This document shows, piece after piece, positions 17,658 through 27,270 of a stretch of DNA of 64,000 bases. Origin of the DNA: Pseudobutyrivibrio sp. MD2005. Lineage in GTDB: Bacteria; Bacillota; Clostridia; Lachnospirales; Lachnospiraceae. Every line of letters begins with the position of its first letter. Within the stretch, counting starts at the first letter, position 1. The notes beneath the pieces were generated by a model that was not told the origin of the DNA, made no database searches, and worked only from the letters and a program-made list of their open reading frames with translations. The stretch spans positions 78,429 through 142,428 of the forward strand of contig NZ_JHXE01000015.1 in assembly GCF_000621865.1 (NCBI RefSeq), in the 5' to 3' direction. Made by a program: the position numbers and the translations under genes.

Positions 17658-18725
17658 ATGATTAAAGACGCAATTGAAAAAATCGTAAACAAGGGAGATT
17701 TAAGCTTTGATGAAGCTTATTCAGTAATGAATGAGATTATGAGCGGAGAAAGCTCTCCTACACAAAATGCCGCATTTCTTGCAGCTCTTTCTACAAAAAG
17801 TGCAAGGGCAGAAACAACAGATGAAATTGCAGGTTGTGCAGCTGCCATGAGAGAACATGCTACAAAGGTTAAGACAGACATGGATGTGTTTGAAATCGTA
17901 GGAACTGGTGGTGATAACGCTCATAGCTTTAATATTTCTACAACATCAGCGCTTGTTGCTGCAGCCGGAGGAATGAAGGTTGCTAAGCATGGTAATAGAG
18001 CAGCATCTTCCCTTTGTGGAACAGCAGATTGCCTTGAAGCACTTGGTGTTGATATTAATCAAAGCCCAGAGAAATGTGTGGAGCTTTTAAAGGAAGTAGG
18101 AATGTGTTTCTTCTTTGCGCAGAAGTATCATACTTCAATGAAATATGTTGGGGCCATAAGAAAAGAACTTGGATTTAGGACAGTGTTTAATATTCTTGGA
18201 CCACTTACAAATCCTGCTACACCAAGTATGCAGCTCTTGGGGGTTTATGATGAGTATTTGGTAGAGCCACTTGCTCAGGTTCTTATAAATCTTGGGGTTA
18301 AGCGTGGCATGGTTGTGTACGGAATGGATAAGCTGGATGAGATTTCACTTTCGGCTCCAACCAAGATTTGTGAGATTAAGGACGGATGGTACAAAACATA
18401 CGTTATTGAGCCAGAGGACTTTGGATTTGAAAAATGTAGTAAGGAAGATTTAAAGGGCGGTACACCAGAGGAAAATGCACAGATAACAAGAGATATTTTA
18501 AGTGGTGTAAAGAATCATAAGAGAAATGCAGTTCTTTTAAATGCAGGTGCAGCTCTTTACATCGGTGGTAAAGCAGAAAGCTTTGAGAAAGGCGTTGAGC
18601 TTGCAGCTGAAATAATTGATTCAGGTAAGGCTATGGAGACACTTGAAAAATTTATTATATTGAGTAATGAGCTCACTGAATCAAAGATTGATGATATTTC
18701 TGCTGCAGTAAACGGTGCTAGTTAA
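17658..18725 (+). CDS. trpD: Anthranilate phosphoribosyltransferase
   Basis: Second step of tryptophan synthesis: anthranilate plus PRPP gives phosphoribosylanthranilate. A 355-residue stand-alone TrpD, not fused to TrpG. The PRPP motif is '[15 protein letters not shown]' (~81-95), followed by '[21 protein letters not shown]' broken at ~110-130 and the '[13 protein letters not shown]' stretch. AAAGGAG sits 7-8 nt ahead of the ATG. It is the first gene after the T-box leader; trpE and trpG, usually first, are last in this operon. Confidence 0.96.
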   Translation: MIKDAIEKIVNKGDLSFDEAYSVMNEIMSGESSPTQNAAFLAALSTKSARAETTDEIAGCAAAMREHATKVKTDMDVFEIVGTGGDNAHSFNISTTSALVAAAGGMKVAKHGNRAASSLCGTADCLEALGVDINQSPEKCVELLKEVGMCFFFAQKYHTSMKYVGAIRKELGFRTVFNILGPLTNPATPSMQLLGVYDEYLVEPLAQVLINLGVKRGMVVYGMDKLDEISLSAPTKICEIKDGWYKTYVIEPEDFGFEKCSKEDLKGGTPEENAQITRDILSGVKNHKRNAVLLNAGAALYIGGKAESFEKGVELAAEIIDSGKAMETLEKFIILSNELTESKIDDISAAVNGAS

Positions 18726-18734
18726 GGAGAGCGT

Positions 18735-19523
18735 ATGAACATACTTGATGAAATAGCAGAACATGCAAAACAACGGGTCGCTGAGTTAAAGAAAAATAAA
18801 TCACTTGAAGAAATAAAAGAAGAGGCTTTTAATCTACCAAAGGGAGATTTTGAATTTGAAAAGGCACTTCGTAAAGGCGATATCGCACTTATCTGTGAGT
18901 GCAAAAAGGCTTCTCCTTCCAAAGGACTTATTGCGGAAGATTTTGATTATATTAATATTGCTAAAGAATATGAGGTGGCAGGAGCTGATTGCATATCGGT
19001 GCTTACAGAGCCTAAATGGTTTTTAGGGAAAGATGAGTACTTAAAAGATATCGCAAATACGGTAGATGTGCCTTGTCTTAGAAAAGACTTCACAGTAGAT
19101 GAATACATGATATATGAAGCAAAAATACTGGGAGCGAAAGCGGTTCTGCTGATATGTTCTATCCTAACTAAAGAGCAGATAAGAGAATACATAGAAATCT
19201 GCGATAAGCTTGGAATTAGTGCTATTGTGGAATCCCATGATGAGACAGAAGTAAAGATGGCAATAGCAGCAAATGCAAGAATAATTGGAGTAAACAATCG
19301 AAATCTTAAAGATTTTTCGGTGGATACAGAAAACAGTAAGAGGCTTCGTAAATTGATTCCAGAAGATGTAATTTTCGTATCTGAGAGCGGTATTAAAAAT
19401 AGAGAAGATATAAAGGCGCTTGAGGATGCTAGAGTGGATGCAGTATTGATTGGTGAAACACTTATGAGAGCAGATGATAAAAAGGCAATGGTAGATGAAT
19501 TAAGGGGGACTAAAAATGACTAA
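18735..19523 (+). CDS. trpC: Indole-3-glycerol phosphate synthase
   Basis: Closes the indole ring from carboxyphenylaminodeoxyribulose phosphate. The 262-residue TIM barrel has the catalytic-lysine strand '[16 protein letters not shown]' (~53-68), '[10 protein letters not shown]', '[16 protein letters not shown]' (~114-129), '[10 protein letters not shown]' and '[12 protein letters not shown]'. AGGAG precedes the ATG by 6 nt. It follows trpD after 9 nt and overlaps the trpFB gene by 8 nt. Confidence 0.96.
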   Translation: MNILDEIAEHAKQRVAELKKNKSLEEIKEEAFNLPKGDFEFEKALRKGDIALICECKKASPSKGLIAEDFDYINIAKEYEVAGADCISVLTEPKWFLGKDEYLKDIANTVDVPCLRKDFTVDEYMIYEAKILGAKAVLLICSILTKEQIREYIEICDKLGISAIVESHDETEVKMAIAANARIIGVNNRNLKDFSVDTENSKRLRKLIPEDVIFVSESGIKNREDIKALEDARVDAVLIGETLMRADDKKAMVDELRGTKND

Positions 19524-21309
19524 TATAAAGCTATGTGGATTGACAAGAGAAGAGGACATCAAAAATGCAAATGAGCTGAAGCCTGAATATGTTGGTTTTG
19601 TTTTTTATAACAAAAGCAGACGTAGTGTTACAAAGGCTCAGGCTAAAAAACTTAAGAGTCTACTAAACCCTGAAATCAAGGCCGTAGGTGTTTTTGTAGA
19701 TGCAGATACTTCTGAGGTAGAAGAGTTATTTGAAGAAAATATCATTGATGTGGCTCAGCTTCACGGCAATGAAGATGAAAACTATATAAAGGAGCTTATG
19801 GATAATAATATTCCTGTAATCAAAACCTTTAAAGCTAATTCCCCAGAGGAAATTATAAAGGCTGAAAAGTCTAGTGCGGATATGATTATGTTTGATGCAG
19901 GAAATGGGGAGGGAGTTCAGATAAAGGATTTAAAGCTTCTTACATATATTGACAGACCATTTATTTTAGCAGGCGGACTTAATCAGGAAAATGTGGTAAG
20001 TGCAATAGAAATCACAAAGCCATACGGCGTAGATGTAAGCACAGGAATAGAAACAGATAAATTAAAAGACGGATACAAAATGAAGCAATTCGTAAAAGCG
20101 GTACGAGAGGATAAGCAAATGACAGGAAGTAAAGGTAGATTTGGTGTTCATGGAGGACAATATATACCAGAGACTTTGATGAATGCAGTTATAGAGCTTG
20201 AAGAAGCTTATAACCATTATAAAGATGATCCAGAGTTTAATAGAGAGCTTACAGATTTGCTTAACAATTATGCAGGTCGTCCAAGCCTTCTTTACTATGC
20301 AAAGAAGATGACAGAGGATTTGGGTGGAGCAAAAATCTATCTGAAAAGAGAAGACTTAAATCACACTGGATCTCACAAAATCAATAATGTGTTGGGACAG
20401 GCTCTTCTAGCAAAAAAGATGGGAAAGACAAGACTTATAGCTGAAACAGGTGCAGGCCAGCACGGTGTTGCTACTGCTACAGCAGCAGCTTTACTTGGAA
20501 TGGAATGTGTTGTGTTTATGGGCAAGGAGGACACTGAAAGACAGGCATTAAATGTTTATAGAATGAGACTCCTGGGGGCAGAGGTAATTCCAGTCACATC
20601 TGGTACAGCCACACTTAAGGATGCGGTTTCAGAAGCTATGAGAGAATGGACTACAAGAATTGATGACACTCATTATTGCTTAGGCTCTGTAATGGGACCA
20701 CATCCATTCCCAACCATAGTTAGAGATTTCCAGGCTGTTATTTCTAAGGAGAGCAGGGCTCAAATTTTGGAAGCAGAGGGTAAGCTTCCTGATGCTGTAA
20801 TAGCTTGCGTAGGCGGTGGAAGTAATGCTATAGGAAGCTTTTATCACTACATAAATGATGAGGGAGTAAGACTGATAGGCTGTGAAGCAGCAGGTAGAGG
20901 CATTGATACATTTGAAACAGCTGCCACAGTTAACACTGGTAAAATTGGAATTTTCCATGGAATGAAGTCATATTTTTGTCAGGATGAGTATGGTCAAATT
21001 GCACCTGTATACTCAATATCTGCCGGCTTAGATTATCCAGGTGTTGGTCCAGAGCATGCATATCTTCACGATATCGGTAGAGCAGAATATGTTCCTGTAA
21101 CAGATGATGAGGCTGTTGATGCATTTGAATATATCGCAAAAACAGAAGGCATTATTGCAGCTATAGAATCAAGTCACGCTATCGCATATGCGAAGAAGTT
21201 GGCGCCTACAATGAAGAAGGATCAGGTAATAATCGTGACAGTATCAGGCAGAGGTGATAAGGATTGTGCAGCAATCGCACGTTATAGAGGGGAGGATATC
21301 CATGAGTAA
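19516..21309 (+). CDS. trpFB: TrpF-TrpB fusion: phosphoribosylanthranilate isomerase / tryptophan synthase beta
   Basis: One 597-residue frame holds two enzymes. Residues ~1-199 are TrpF ('[11 protein letters not shown]', '[11 protein letters not shown]', 'GLNQENV...GVDVSTGIE'). Residues ~202-597 are TrpB with the PLP lysine in '[15 protein letters not shown]' (~289-303), '[20 protein letters not shown]' and the phosphate loop '[12 protein letters not shown]'. The join is only a few residues and contains GAGAGG (20105-20110) 8 nt before an in-frame ATG (20119), an intact-looking TrpB start. Free TrpB may therefore be made as well. It should pair with TrpA encoded next. Confidence 0.95.
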   Translation: MTNIKLCGLTREEDIKNANELKPEYVGFVFYNKSRRSVTKAQAKKLKSLLNPEIKAVGVFVDADTSEVEELFEENIIDVAQLHGNEDENYIKELMDNNIPVIKTFKANSPEEIIKAEKSSADMIMFDAGNGEGVQIKDLKLLTYIDRPFILAGGLNQENVVSAIEITKPYGVDVSTGIETDKLKDGYKMKQFVKAVREDKQMTGSKGRFGVHGGQYIPETLMNAVIELEEAYNHYKDDPEFNRELTDLLNNYAGRPSLLYYAKKMTEDLGGAKIYLKREDLNHTGSHKINNVLGQALLAKKMGKTRLIAETGAGQHGVATATAAALLGMECVVFMGKEDTERQALNVYRMRLLGAEVIPVTSGTATLKDAVSEAMREWTTRIDDTHYCLGSVMGPHPFPTIVRDFQAVISKESRAQILEAEGKLPDAVIACVGGGSNAIGSFYHYINDEGVRLIGCEAAGRGIDTFETAATVNTGKIGIFHGMKSYFCQDEYGQIAPVYSISAGLDYPGVGPEHAYLHDIGRAEYVPVTDDEAVDAFEYIAKTEGIIAAIESSHAIAYAKKLAPTMKKDQVIIVTVSGRGDKDCAAIARYRGEDIHE

Positions 21310-22078
21310 GATTTCAGAGGCATTTAAGAATAAAAAGGCATTTATACCATTTGTTACATGCGGTGATCCAGACTTAGAGACAACAAAGAAAATAGTTATT
21401 GAACTGGAGAAAAATGGTGCAGATTTGGTAGAGCTTGGAATACCGTTTTCCGATCCTACAGCAGAAGGCCCTGTAATTCAAGGGGCAAATATCAGAGCAC
21501 TTTCAAATGGAATTACCACTGACGATATTTTTGCCATGGTACAGGATTTAAGAAATACTGTACATATTCCACTTGTGTTTATGACATACGCAAATGTAGT
21601 GTTCTCCTACGGTATGGAAAGATTCTTTGAAAACTGCAAGACAGTTGGAATCGACGGAATAATACTTCCAGATGTACCTTTTGAAGAAAAGGAAGAGTTT
21701 GAAAGTGTAGCAAGTGAATACGGAATTGATTTCATATCAATGATTGCACCTACATCAGAAGACAGAATAGATAAGATTGCATTAAATGCCCAAGGCTTTA
21801 TCTACATAGTATCAAGCCTTGGGGTTACAGGAACCAGAAATGAAATTACAAGTGATATTAAAGCAGTAGTTGAAAGAGTACGAAAGAATACAGATGTGCC
21901 ATGTGCCGTAGGTTTTGGTATTTCGACTCCAGAACAGGCTGCAAAGATGGCCGAAGTAGCAGACGGTGCAATCATGGGTTCTGCAATAGTAAAGGTTGTA
22001 GAAAAATACAAAGGTGACGCACCAAAATATGTAGGAGAACTGACAAAGAGCATAAAGGAGGCTTACCATGCATCCTAG
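21302..22078 (+). CDS. trpA: Tryptophan synthase alpha subunit
   Basis: Splits indole-3-glycerol phosphate to indole and glyceraldehyde phosphate, passing indole to TrpB. It has 258 residues. Motifs are '[13 protein letters not shown]' (~15-27), the catalytic Glu in '[19 protein letters not shown]' (~46-64), the catalytic Asp in '[14 protein letters not shown]', and 'GVTGTR'. GGGGAGG fits the ATG at 21302; the frame is open upstream without a ribosome site. It overlaps trpFB by 8 nt and trpE by 11 nt, so coupling is tight. Confidence 0.96.
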   Translation: MSKISEAFKNKKAFIPFVTCGDPDLETTKKIVIELEKNGADLVELGIPFSDPTAEGPVIQGANIRALSNGITTDDIFAMVQDLRNTVHIPLVFMTYANVVFSYGMERFFENCKTVGIDGIILPDVPFEEKEEFESVASEYGIDFISMIAPTSEDRIDKIALNAQGFIYIVSSLGVTGTRNEITSDIKAVVERVRKNTDVPCAVGFGISTPEQAAKMAEVADGAIMGSAIVKVVEKYKGDAPKYVGELTKSIKEAYHAS

Positions 22079-23594
22079 TTTAGATGAGGTAAGAAAGATT
22101 GCAGCCACAGGCAAGTACAAAAGAATTCCTGTAATGATGGAAATGCTTTCGGATAGTTTTACACCTATCGAGGTAATGCGAATTATTAGAAACGCCAGCC
22201 ATCAGTGTTATTTACTAGAAAGTGCCAGCCAAACTGAAACCTGGGGCCGATACACCTTTCTAGGATACAATCCAAACATAGAGGTAACCTGTCAGGATGG
22301 AAATCTATCCGTAAAGAAAAATGATGGACTTAGCAAAACTCTCATAGAAGAGCGCAGGGTTTCTCATCCTAACGATACTTTAAGAGAGATACTTGCAAAG
22401 TATAAGTCACCATGCTTAGAAGGATTCCCAACCTTTACAGGTGGATTGGTCGGCTATTTTTCATATGATTATATCAAGTATGCTGAGCCTAAGCTTGGAT
22501 TGAAATGTGACCCTGAAGATGATTTCAAAGATATGGATTTAATGCTTTTTAATGATGTTATTGCATTTGATAATTTCAGGCAGAAAATCTATTTGATTAC
22601 AGGGATTTTACTTGAAGAATCAAAGGAACACTTAGATGATTTCACGGAAGAGTTTGACATGCTTGAAATAAGCTATGAGAAGGTTTTAAAAAGGCTCCTT
22701 GAAATGAAATATCTGCTTCAAAATGGTAGCAAAAAGAATTTTGAACCAATACACCTAAAGTCGGAAATTACACCTAAGTTTTCAAAGGAAGAATATGGCC
22801 AGATGGTAGAAAAGGCCAAAAACTATATAAAAGAGGGCGACATCTTTCAGGTTGTTCTTTCTAATCCGCTTAAAGCAAAGGCCTCTGGTAGCTTATTTGA
22901 TACCTACAGGCTACTCAGAGCAAACAATCCATCGCCTTATATGTTTTATTTCTCAAGCTCTGATATAGAGATAGCAGGAGCATCGCCTGAAACTCTTGTT
23001 AAGGTTGAAAACGGAAAGGTAAGCACCTTTCCACTTGCAGGTACAAGGCCGCGAGGCTTCAATGCCGAAAATGACAAAGCCCTTGAGAAGGAACTTTTGG
23101 CAGACGAAAAGGAACTTGCTGAGCACAACATGCTTGTGGATCTTGGAAGAAACGACATTGGAAAAATAAGCAAAATTGGAACTGTAAATGTGGAAAAGTA
23201 CATGGAGATAGAGCGGTACTCTCATGTAATGCACATAGGCTCTACAGTAGTTGGCGAACTTGCAGATAACAAGGATGCCAGTGATGCAATAGACGCAATC
23301 CTACCAGCAGGCACCTTATCAGGTGCTCCAAAATTTAGAGCCTGCCAAATCATTGAAGAGCTTGAACAAAGCAAACGTGGCATCTACGGAGGTGCAATAG
23401 GATATCTTGATTTCACAGGAAATCTGGATGTAAGCATTGCCATCAGACTGGTATACAAAAAGGATGATGTTATCTGCATCCGCTCTGGTGCAGGAATCGT
23501 CTATGACTCAATTCCGGAAAAGGAAGCAGAAGAGTGCCTCAACAAAGCAAAAGCAGTTGTAAATGCAGTAAAAGAGGCCGAGGGAGGATTATAA
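22068..23594 (+). CDS. trpE: Anthranilate synthase component I
   Basis: Converts chorismate and ammonia (from TrpG) to anthranilate. It has 508 residues. The N-terminal half holds the tryptophan feedback site region ('YLLESASQTETWGRYTFLGY'). The C-terminal chorismate-binding domain shows 'FPLAGTRPRG' (~322-331), 'LVDLGRNDIGKIS', 'ILPAGTLSGAPKFRACQIIE' and 'RSGAGIVYDSIPEKE'. AAAGGAGG lies 7 nt before the ATG, inside trpA. Its place near the end of the operon is atypical. Confidence 0.96.
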   Translation: MHPSLDEVRKIAATGKYKRIPVMMEMLSDSFTPIEVMRIIRNASHQCYLLESASQTETWGRYTFLGYNPNIEVTCQDGNLSVKKNDGLSKTLIEERRVSHPNDTLREILAKYKSPCLEGFPTFTGGLVGYFSYDYIKYAEPKLGLKCDPEDDFKDMDLMLFNDVIAFDNFRQKIYLITGILLEESKEHLDDFTEEFDMLEISYEKVLKRLLEMKYLLQNGSKKNFEPIHLKSEITPKFSKEEYGQMVEKAKNYIKEGDIFQVVLSNPLKAKASGSLFDTYRLLRANNPSPYMFYFSSSDIEIAGASPETLVKVENGKVSTFPLAGTRPRGFNAENDKALEKELLADEKELAEHNMLVDLGRNDIGKISKIGTVNVEKYMEIERYSHVMHIGSTVVGELADNKDASDAIDAILPAGTLSGAPKFRACQIIEELEQSKRGIYGGAIGYLDFTGNLDVSIAIRLVYKKDDVICIRSGAGIVYDSIPEKEAEECLNKAKAVVNAVKEAEGGL

Positions 23595-24155
23595 TTGATT
23601 TTACTCATAGATAATTACGATAGCTTTTCCTACAACTTATACCAATTAATCGGAAAAATAAATCCAGACATAAAGGTAGTAAGAAATGATGAGCTTCGTA
23701 TATGCGATATAGAAAAACTGGCTCCTAGCCACATAATCATTTCACCTGGTCCGGGTCGTCCAATAGACGCCGGCATTTGCGAAGACGTCATTGCACATTT
23801 CAAAGGAAAAATACCAATCCTCGGAGTATGCTTAGGTCATCAAGCCATATGCGAAACCTTTGGCGCAGAAATCACCTACGCCAAGGAACTTATGCATGGC
23901 AAACAATCCGTGGTATCAATTGATACCACCGCCAAACTATTTGAAGGTCTGCCAGACCATATCAGTGTTGCCAGATACCATTCACTGGCAGCCAATCCCG
24001 GCAAATTGCCAAGCAACCTAAGTGTCATCGCCACAACCACCGACGGTGAAATCATGGCCGTAAAGCACAAAGACTACGAAATCTACGGCCTCCAATTTCA
24101 CCCCGAATCCATCCTCACTCCTGATGGCGAAACAATCCTTCGCAACTTTCTGTAG
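23595..24155 (+). CDS. trpG: Anthranilate synthase component II (glutamine amidotransferase)
   Basis: Class I glutamine amidotransferase that feeds ammonia to TrpE. It has 186 residues with 'DNYDSFSYNL' at the N-terminus, the nucleophile in 'GVCLGHQAI' (~75-83) and the His/Glu pair in 'LQFHPESILTPDG' near the end. It may also serve folate synthesis (PabA), which is common. The start is TTG 23595 with GGGAGG upstream, immediately after the trpE stop. The last ~110 nt are strikingly C-rich and the giant palindrome GH2 begins 5 nt after the stop. Confidence 0.94.
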   Translation: MILLIDNYDSFSYNLYQLIGKINPDIKVVRNDELRICDIEKLAPSHIIISPGPGRPIDAGICEDVIAHFKGKIPILGVCLGHQAICETFGAEITYAKELMHGKQSVVSIDTTAKLFEGLPDHISVARYHSLAANPGKLPSNLSVIATTTDGEIMAVKHKDYEIYGLQFHPESILTPDGETILRNFL

Positions 24156-24159
24156 TCTG

Positions 24160-24791
24160 CGCCCGGCCCATGGCCCTGCCACGCTTCCACAAAAGCACCG
24201 GCCCTGCCCGCCCCGTCCTTAGGCTGTGACAGTTCGACATCGCCTGCGGTTTAAGATTATCTAGGTGCCAAGAGTCGCATTTTTTATTGTGCGTGTTCTT
24301 TAAATTCTTTGCAATTCGGCAGTCGCAGTATGCTAGACACAGACACACTAAAACTTATTAATGTCACCAATACAATCTTAGGAATAATTGCGTGATTTTG
24401 GAGTGAACTTAGTAAAATAAGAAACAGGTTTTATAAAGTTTATATACGGGGTGCCATGGACGGCACCCCGAGCCTGATAGTGAAACGGACTGAACTTGAA
24501 GGCGGTATATAAACTTATAAAACCTGTTTCTTTAATTTTACTTAGTGAATGGAGTATGAACGCAATTATCCTAAGCATTGTTTGGTGACTGTTAATCTAG
24601 AATCACAAGTGTCTGTGTCTAGCATACAGTGACTTTGAATTGCAAAACCAATTAAAGGACACGCACTTAATGCTCCCTTTTGGCACCAAGATAATCTAAA
24701 AACCTTGCGAAATTGTCTCCATGGCACAAGCCTGAGGGCGAGGCGGGCAGGGCCGGCGCAAACAAATACTGGCGGGGCCAGGGGCCGGGCG
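24160..24791 (+). repeat. GH2: giant imperfect palindrome (~632 bp), possible large structured RNA
   Basis: Fills the gap between trpG and the asparaginase gene. CGCCCGGCCC at 24160 pairs with GGGGCCGGGCG ending 24791, and complementary blocks continue to the centre. Examples are TCTAGGTGCCAA (24260-24271) with TTGGCACCAAGA (24680-24691), and a perfect 19-bp match of 24328-24346 with 24609-24627. The apex has CGGGGTGCC (24447-24455) with GGCACCCCG (24462-24470) around loop ATGGAC, then a weaker second hairpin GCCT...AGGC. Both arms are homologous to GH3 over more than 200 nt each. No credible ORF; the frames here are shadows of the repeat. Confidence 0.85.
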
Positions 24792-24873
24792 TGAGGAGTG
24801 TGAAGCACGGAGGATTGTTTGAATAGTAAATCTGGATTTTATTATTGGAGTTGGAGTATAATTGGGAGGTAAA

Positions 24874-24900
24874 ATGCTAGAACATGGAGAGAGACATTGA
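24874..24900 (+). CDS. Possible 8-codon leader ORF overlapping the asparaginase start
   Basis: ATG 24874 follows GGGAGG and opens a frame of eight codons (MLEHGERH) whose TGA (24898-24900) overlaps the TTG start of the asparaginase gene. It could couple translation. A TATAAT at 24857-24862 would place the transcript start near 24869, in which case its ribosome site is not transcribed; this weakens the call. Confidence 0.3.
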   Translation: MLEHGERH

Positions 24901-25901
24901 GTAAGACATTGTTAATTATTAATACGGGGGGAACTTTATCTTCGGTTATGAAGGAGAGCGGATTGGCTCCGGGACTTTCTACACATGATATGAAGAAGGA
25001 GCTTCATATTGTGTCGGGAGATATTAATTTTGAGATTGAAGATTTTTGCGCCCTTGATAGTGCCAATATTTTTCCGGAAGACTGGAGTAAGTTGGCACTG
25101 CATATCAGCGAGCTTAGGAATCAGTATGATGGTATAGTGGTTATTCATGGAACGGATACACTTGCCTATACGTCGTCTATGCTTTCGTATATGTTGCAGA
25201 ATATTAATATTCCTGTGGTGATTACGGGATCGCAGCTTTCTATTACAAATCCTGTGGCTGATGCTATGGAGAATCTTAGATGTGCAATTCATATGGCGGC
25301 AAGCGGTAGAGCTGGTGTTTTTGTTGCCTTTAATCGAAAGGTTATGCTGGGGTGTAGAGCGTCTAAGGTTAGATCCTTAAGCTTTGATGCATTTGAGAGT
25401 ATTAATTATCCTAATGTGGCGGAGATTAGTTCGCTGGGGATGAAAATCGATGATAGCACAATTCCTGTCAGGAATGGAGTTTTCCATTTGGAAAATGCAT
25501 TTTCCTCTGAGGTGTGCATGATTAAGATGTTTCCTGGGATTCATAGAAGCTTGATAGAATCTATTGCGGCTCAAGGGTATAAGGGGCTTTATATCGAAGC
25601 CTTTGGAATTGGTGGCATGCCATTTGTAAAGCATGATTTCATTAGCACAATTGAGAAGGTTGTCAATGATGGTATGACTGTTGTTGTTGGTACACAGTGT
25701 AGATACGAAGGTTCTAAGATGGATGTGTATGAGACTGGTAGAAGAGCACTTGAAAGCGGTGTGCTGCAAGCCCATGATATGACTAGTGAGGCGGCACTTA
25801 CAAAGCTTATGTGGATTTTAGGAAAGACTGACAACCCAGCTGAAATAAAGGATTATTTTGCTTTAAATATAGCTGGAGAAGTCAGCAATAATACATTTTA
25901 G
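24897..25901 (+). CDS. ansA: Type I L-asparaginase
   Basis: Hydrolyses asparagine to aspartate and ammonia in the cytoplasm. It has 334 residues, no signal peptide. Active-site regions are 'IINTGGTLSSV' (~6-16, first catalytic Thr) and 'VIHGTDTLAYTSSMLSYML' (~82-100, Thr-Asp pair), followed by 'PVVITGSQLSI'. Length and lack of a signal favour the AnsA type over secreted AnsB. The start is TTG 24897, with GGAGAGAG a few bases before. The first ~120 nt are G-rich, opposite in skew to the end of trpG. It ends tail-to-tail with the lipase gene, overlapping 4 nt. Confidence 0.9.
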   Translation: MSKTLLIINTGGTLSSVMKESGLAPGLSTHDMKKELHIVSGDINFEIEDFCALDSANIFPEDWSKLALHISELRNQYDGIVVIHGTDTLAYTSSMLSYMLQNINIPVVITGSQLSITNPVADAMENLRCAIHMAASGRAGVFVAFNRKVMLGCRASKVRSLSFDAFESINYPNVAEISSLGMKIDDSTIPVRNGVFHLENAFSSEVCMIKMFPGIHRSLIESIAAQGYKGLYIEAFGIGGMPFVKHDFISTIEKVVNDGMTVVVGTQCRYEGSKMDVYETGRRALESGVLQAHDMTSEAALTKLMWILGKTDNPAEIKDYFALNIAGEVSNNTF

Positions 25902-26755
25902 GCTAAGTATTTTTTTAGAGCGGGAAGATTTGCAATAGCGGCATTTCTTCCTAAATCGTAAACACGTTGGAGCTCATTTGGATTTTTTTCGATGGCACCA
26001 ATATTAAGGGAAGAGGTTGGACGAATGACAAAGATTTCGCCGGCTTCTTCCTGTTTTTTTACATAGGCTTTTTGCGAGTTGTACATTATGTGTCGATTTT
26101 CCATGGTGTCCACCATTCTAGGAAATTTTCTAAGTACAAGCTTTATTAGCCATAATAGCGAAAATGGCTTTTTGACATAGTCCTCTGGTTGAGTTTCGAT
26201 AACAAGGATTCGGTCACAGTTTTGCTTTTCCATAAATCTGATAGGGATGGAATCTGACATGCCACCATCAAGATATAGGTTGCCGTCGATGTCTACAGGC
26301 TTTGAAACAACAGGCATAGAAGCTGATGCACGAATCCAATTGATATCTATACCATCGGGGGTGGCATCGTAGCTGTCACATTTGTGATAGACAGGACCAC
26401 CTGTAGATAGGTCTGTGGCGACACAATAGAAATCCATTGGATTAGAATAGAAGGTGTCTATATCCCATTTGTCCAGCTCGTATGGAAGAGTGCCGTAGCA
26501 AAATGGAACATTATAAATATCACCTGTTTTGACGAGAGATTTAACGCTGGCGTAGCGTTTGTCGTTGCAGTATTTTTTGTTGTATCTGAGGCCACGACCA
26601 ATTTGCTTTGATTTTATGTTGCAGCCAAAGGTTGCACCAGCTGATACGCCTACAGCCACATCAAAATCAATATTGTTCTCCATTAAAACGTCAATTACGC
26701 CGCAGGTGAACATGCCACGCATGGCGCCACCTTCCATTACAAGTCCTTTTCGCAT
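25898..26755 (-). CDS. Patatin-like phospholipase
   Basis: A 285-residue cytosolic lipid acyl hydrolase. The oxyanion-hole glycines are in 'VMEGGAMRGMFTCGV' (~6-20), the nucleophile is in 'GVSAGATFG' (GxSxG, ~37-45) and the catalytic Asp in 'LDGGMSDSIP' (~172-181). Several bacterial relatives are annotated RssA-like; the substrate is unknown. GGAGAT precedes the ATG. It lies 24 nt downstream of the thioesterase gene, so the two may be cotranscribed. Confidence 0.92.
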   Translation of the reverse strand: MRKGLVMEGGAMRGMFTCGVIDVLMENNIDFDVAVGVSAGATFGCNIKSKQIGRGLRYNKKYCNDKRYASVKSLVKTGDIYNVPFCYGTLPYELDKWDIDTFYSNPMDFYCVATDLSTGGPVYHKCDSYDATPDGIDINWIRASASMPVVSKPVDIDGNLYLDGGMSDSIPIRFMEKQNCDRILVIETQPEDYVKKPFSLLWLIKLVLRKFPRMVDTMENRHIMYNSQKAYVKKQEEAGEIFVIRPTSSLNIGAIEKNPNELQRVYDLGRNAAIANLPALKKYLA

Positions 26756-26779
26756 TTTATATCTCCAATTACCTAAAAC

Positions 26780-27157
26780 TTAAGAGTTGGCTTTAGCCAT
26801 AAACTTTTCATTATTAATAATGAATCTTTCGTGTGTGCCCATTCCAACCATACCGCTTTCGTCTGAACATACAACCTCGAAAGTGAGCTTACGTCCGTCG
26901 ATAGCAATTACAGTTGCTTCGCACATAACTGTTTTACCGATTGCTGATGGAGCTACATGGCTGACATCGATTTTGGTGCCTACAGTGCCTAAGCCTTCTT
27001 CAAGCTCTGGCTGAACCATTTTCCAGCATGTTTCTTCCATGAGCGCAATCATCGCAGGTGTAGCAAATACATCTAAAGCTCCGCTGGTGAATGCTTTAGC
27101 AGTATTGTCAATTGTAACAACGGTTTCAGCGTTGCCTTTCATTCCAATTTCTAACAT
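26780..27157 (-). CDS. Hotdog-fold thioesterase (FlK-like)
   Basis: A 125-residue protein with the sequence pattern of FlK/fluoroacetyl-CoA-type thioesterases: 'VFATPAMIALMEETCWKMV' (helix of the hotdog fold, ~29-47), 'GTVGTKIDVSHVAPSAIG' and 'VVCSDESGMVGMGTHER'. A conserved Thr-Glu-His type site is suggested by the family; the acyl-CoA substrate is unknown. GAGGAG fits the ATG at 27157; the frame extends to 27244 but crosses the promoter region, so the longer form is rejected. Confidence 0.85.
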   Translation of the reverse strand: MLEIGMKGNAETVVTIDNTAKAFTSGALDVFATPAMIALMEETCWKMVQPELEEGLGTVGTKIDVSHVAPSAIGKTVMCEATVIAIDGRKLTFEVVCSDESGMVGMGTHERFIINNEKFMAKANS

Positions 27158-27187
27158 AATCTGGCTTCTCCTCGTTCTTAAATATAA

Positions 27188-27216
27188 TTGTATATTAGCC
27201 ATTTTTGTGCTATAAT
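27188..27216 (+). promoter_or_regulatory. argS promoter
   Basis: TTGTAT (27188-27193), 17 nt, TATAAT (27211-27216). It overlaps the promoter of the opposite gene almost completely. Confidence 0.7.
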
Positions 27217-27220
27217 TCAA
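27192..27220 (-). promoter_or_regulatory. Thioesterase/lipase promoter, overlapping the argS promoter
   Basis: On the minus strand TTGAAT (27220-27215), 17 nt, TAATAT (27197-27192). The two promoters lie back to back with -10 boxes on each other's -35 regions, so polymerase can occupy only one at a time. Confidence 0.6.
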
Positions 27221-27270
27221 CACCGTGAGTTCGTAAATCTCCACATTAAAATAAAACTAAGGAGGACGAA

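Noticed and set aside
24115..24808. Short frames within GH2 (also within GH1 and GH3)
   Set aside because: They arise from the palindromes, have no ribosome sites and are not conserved between the copies.
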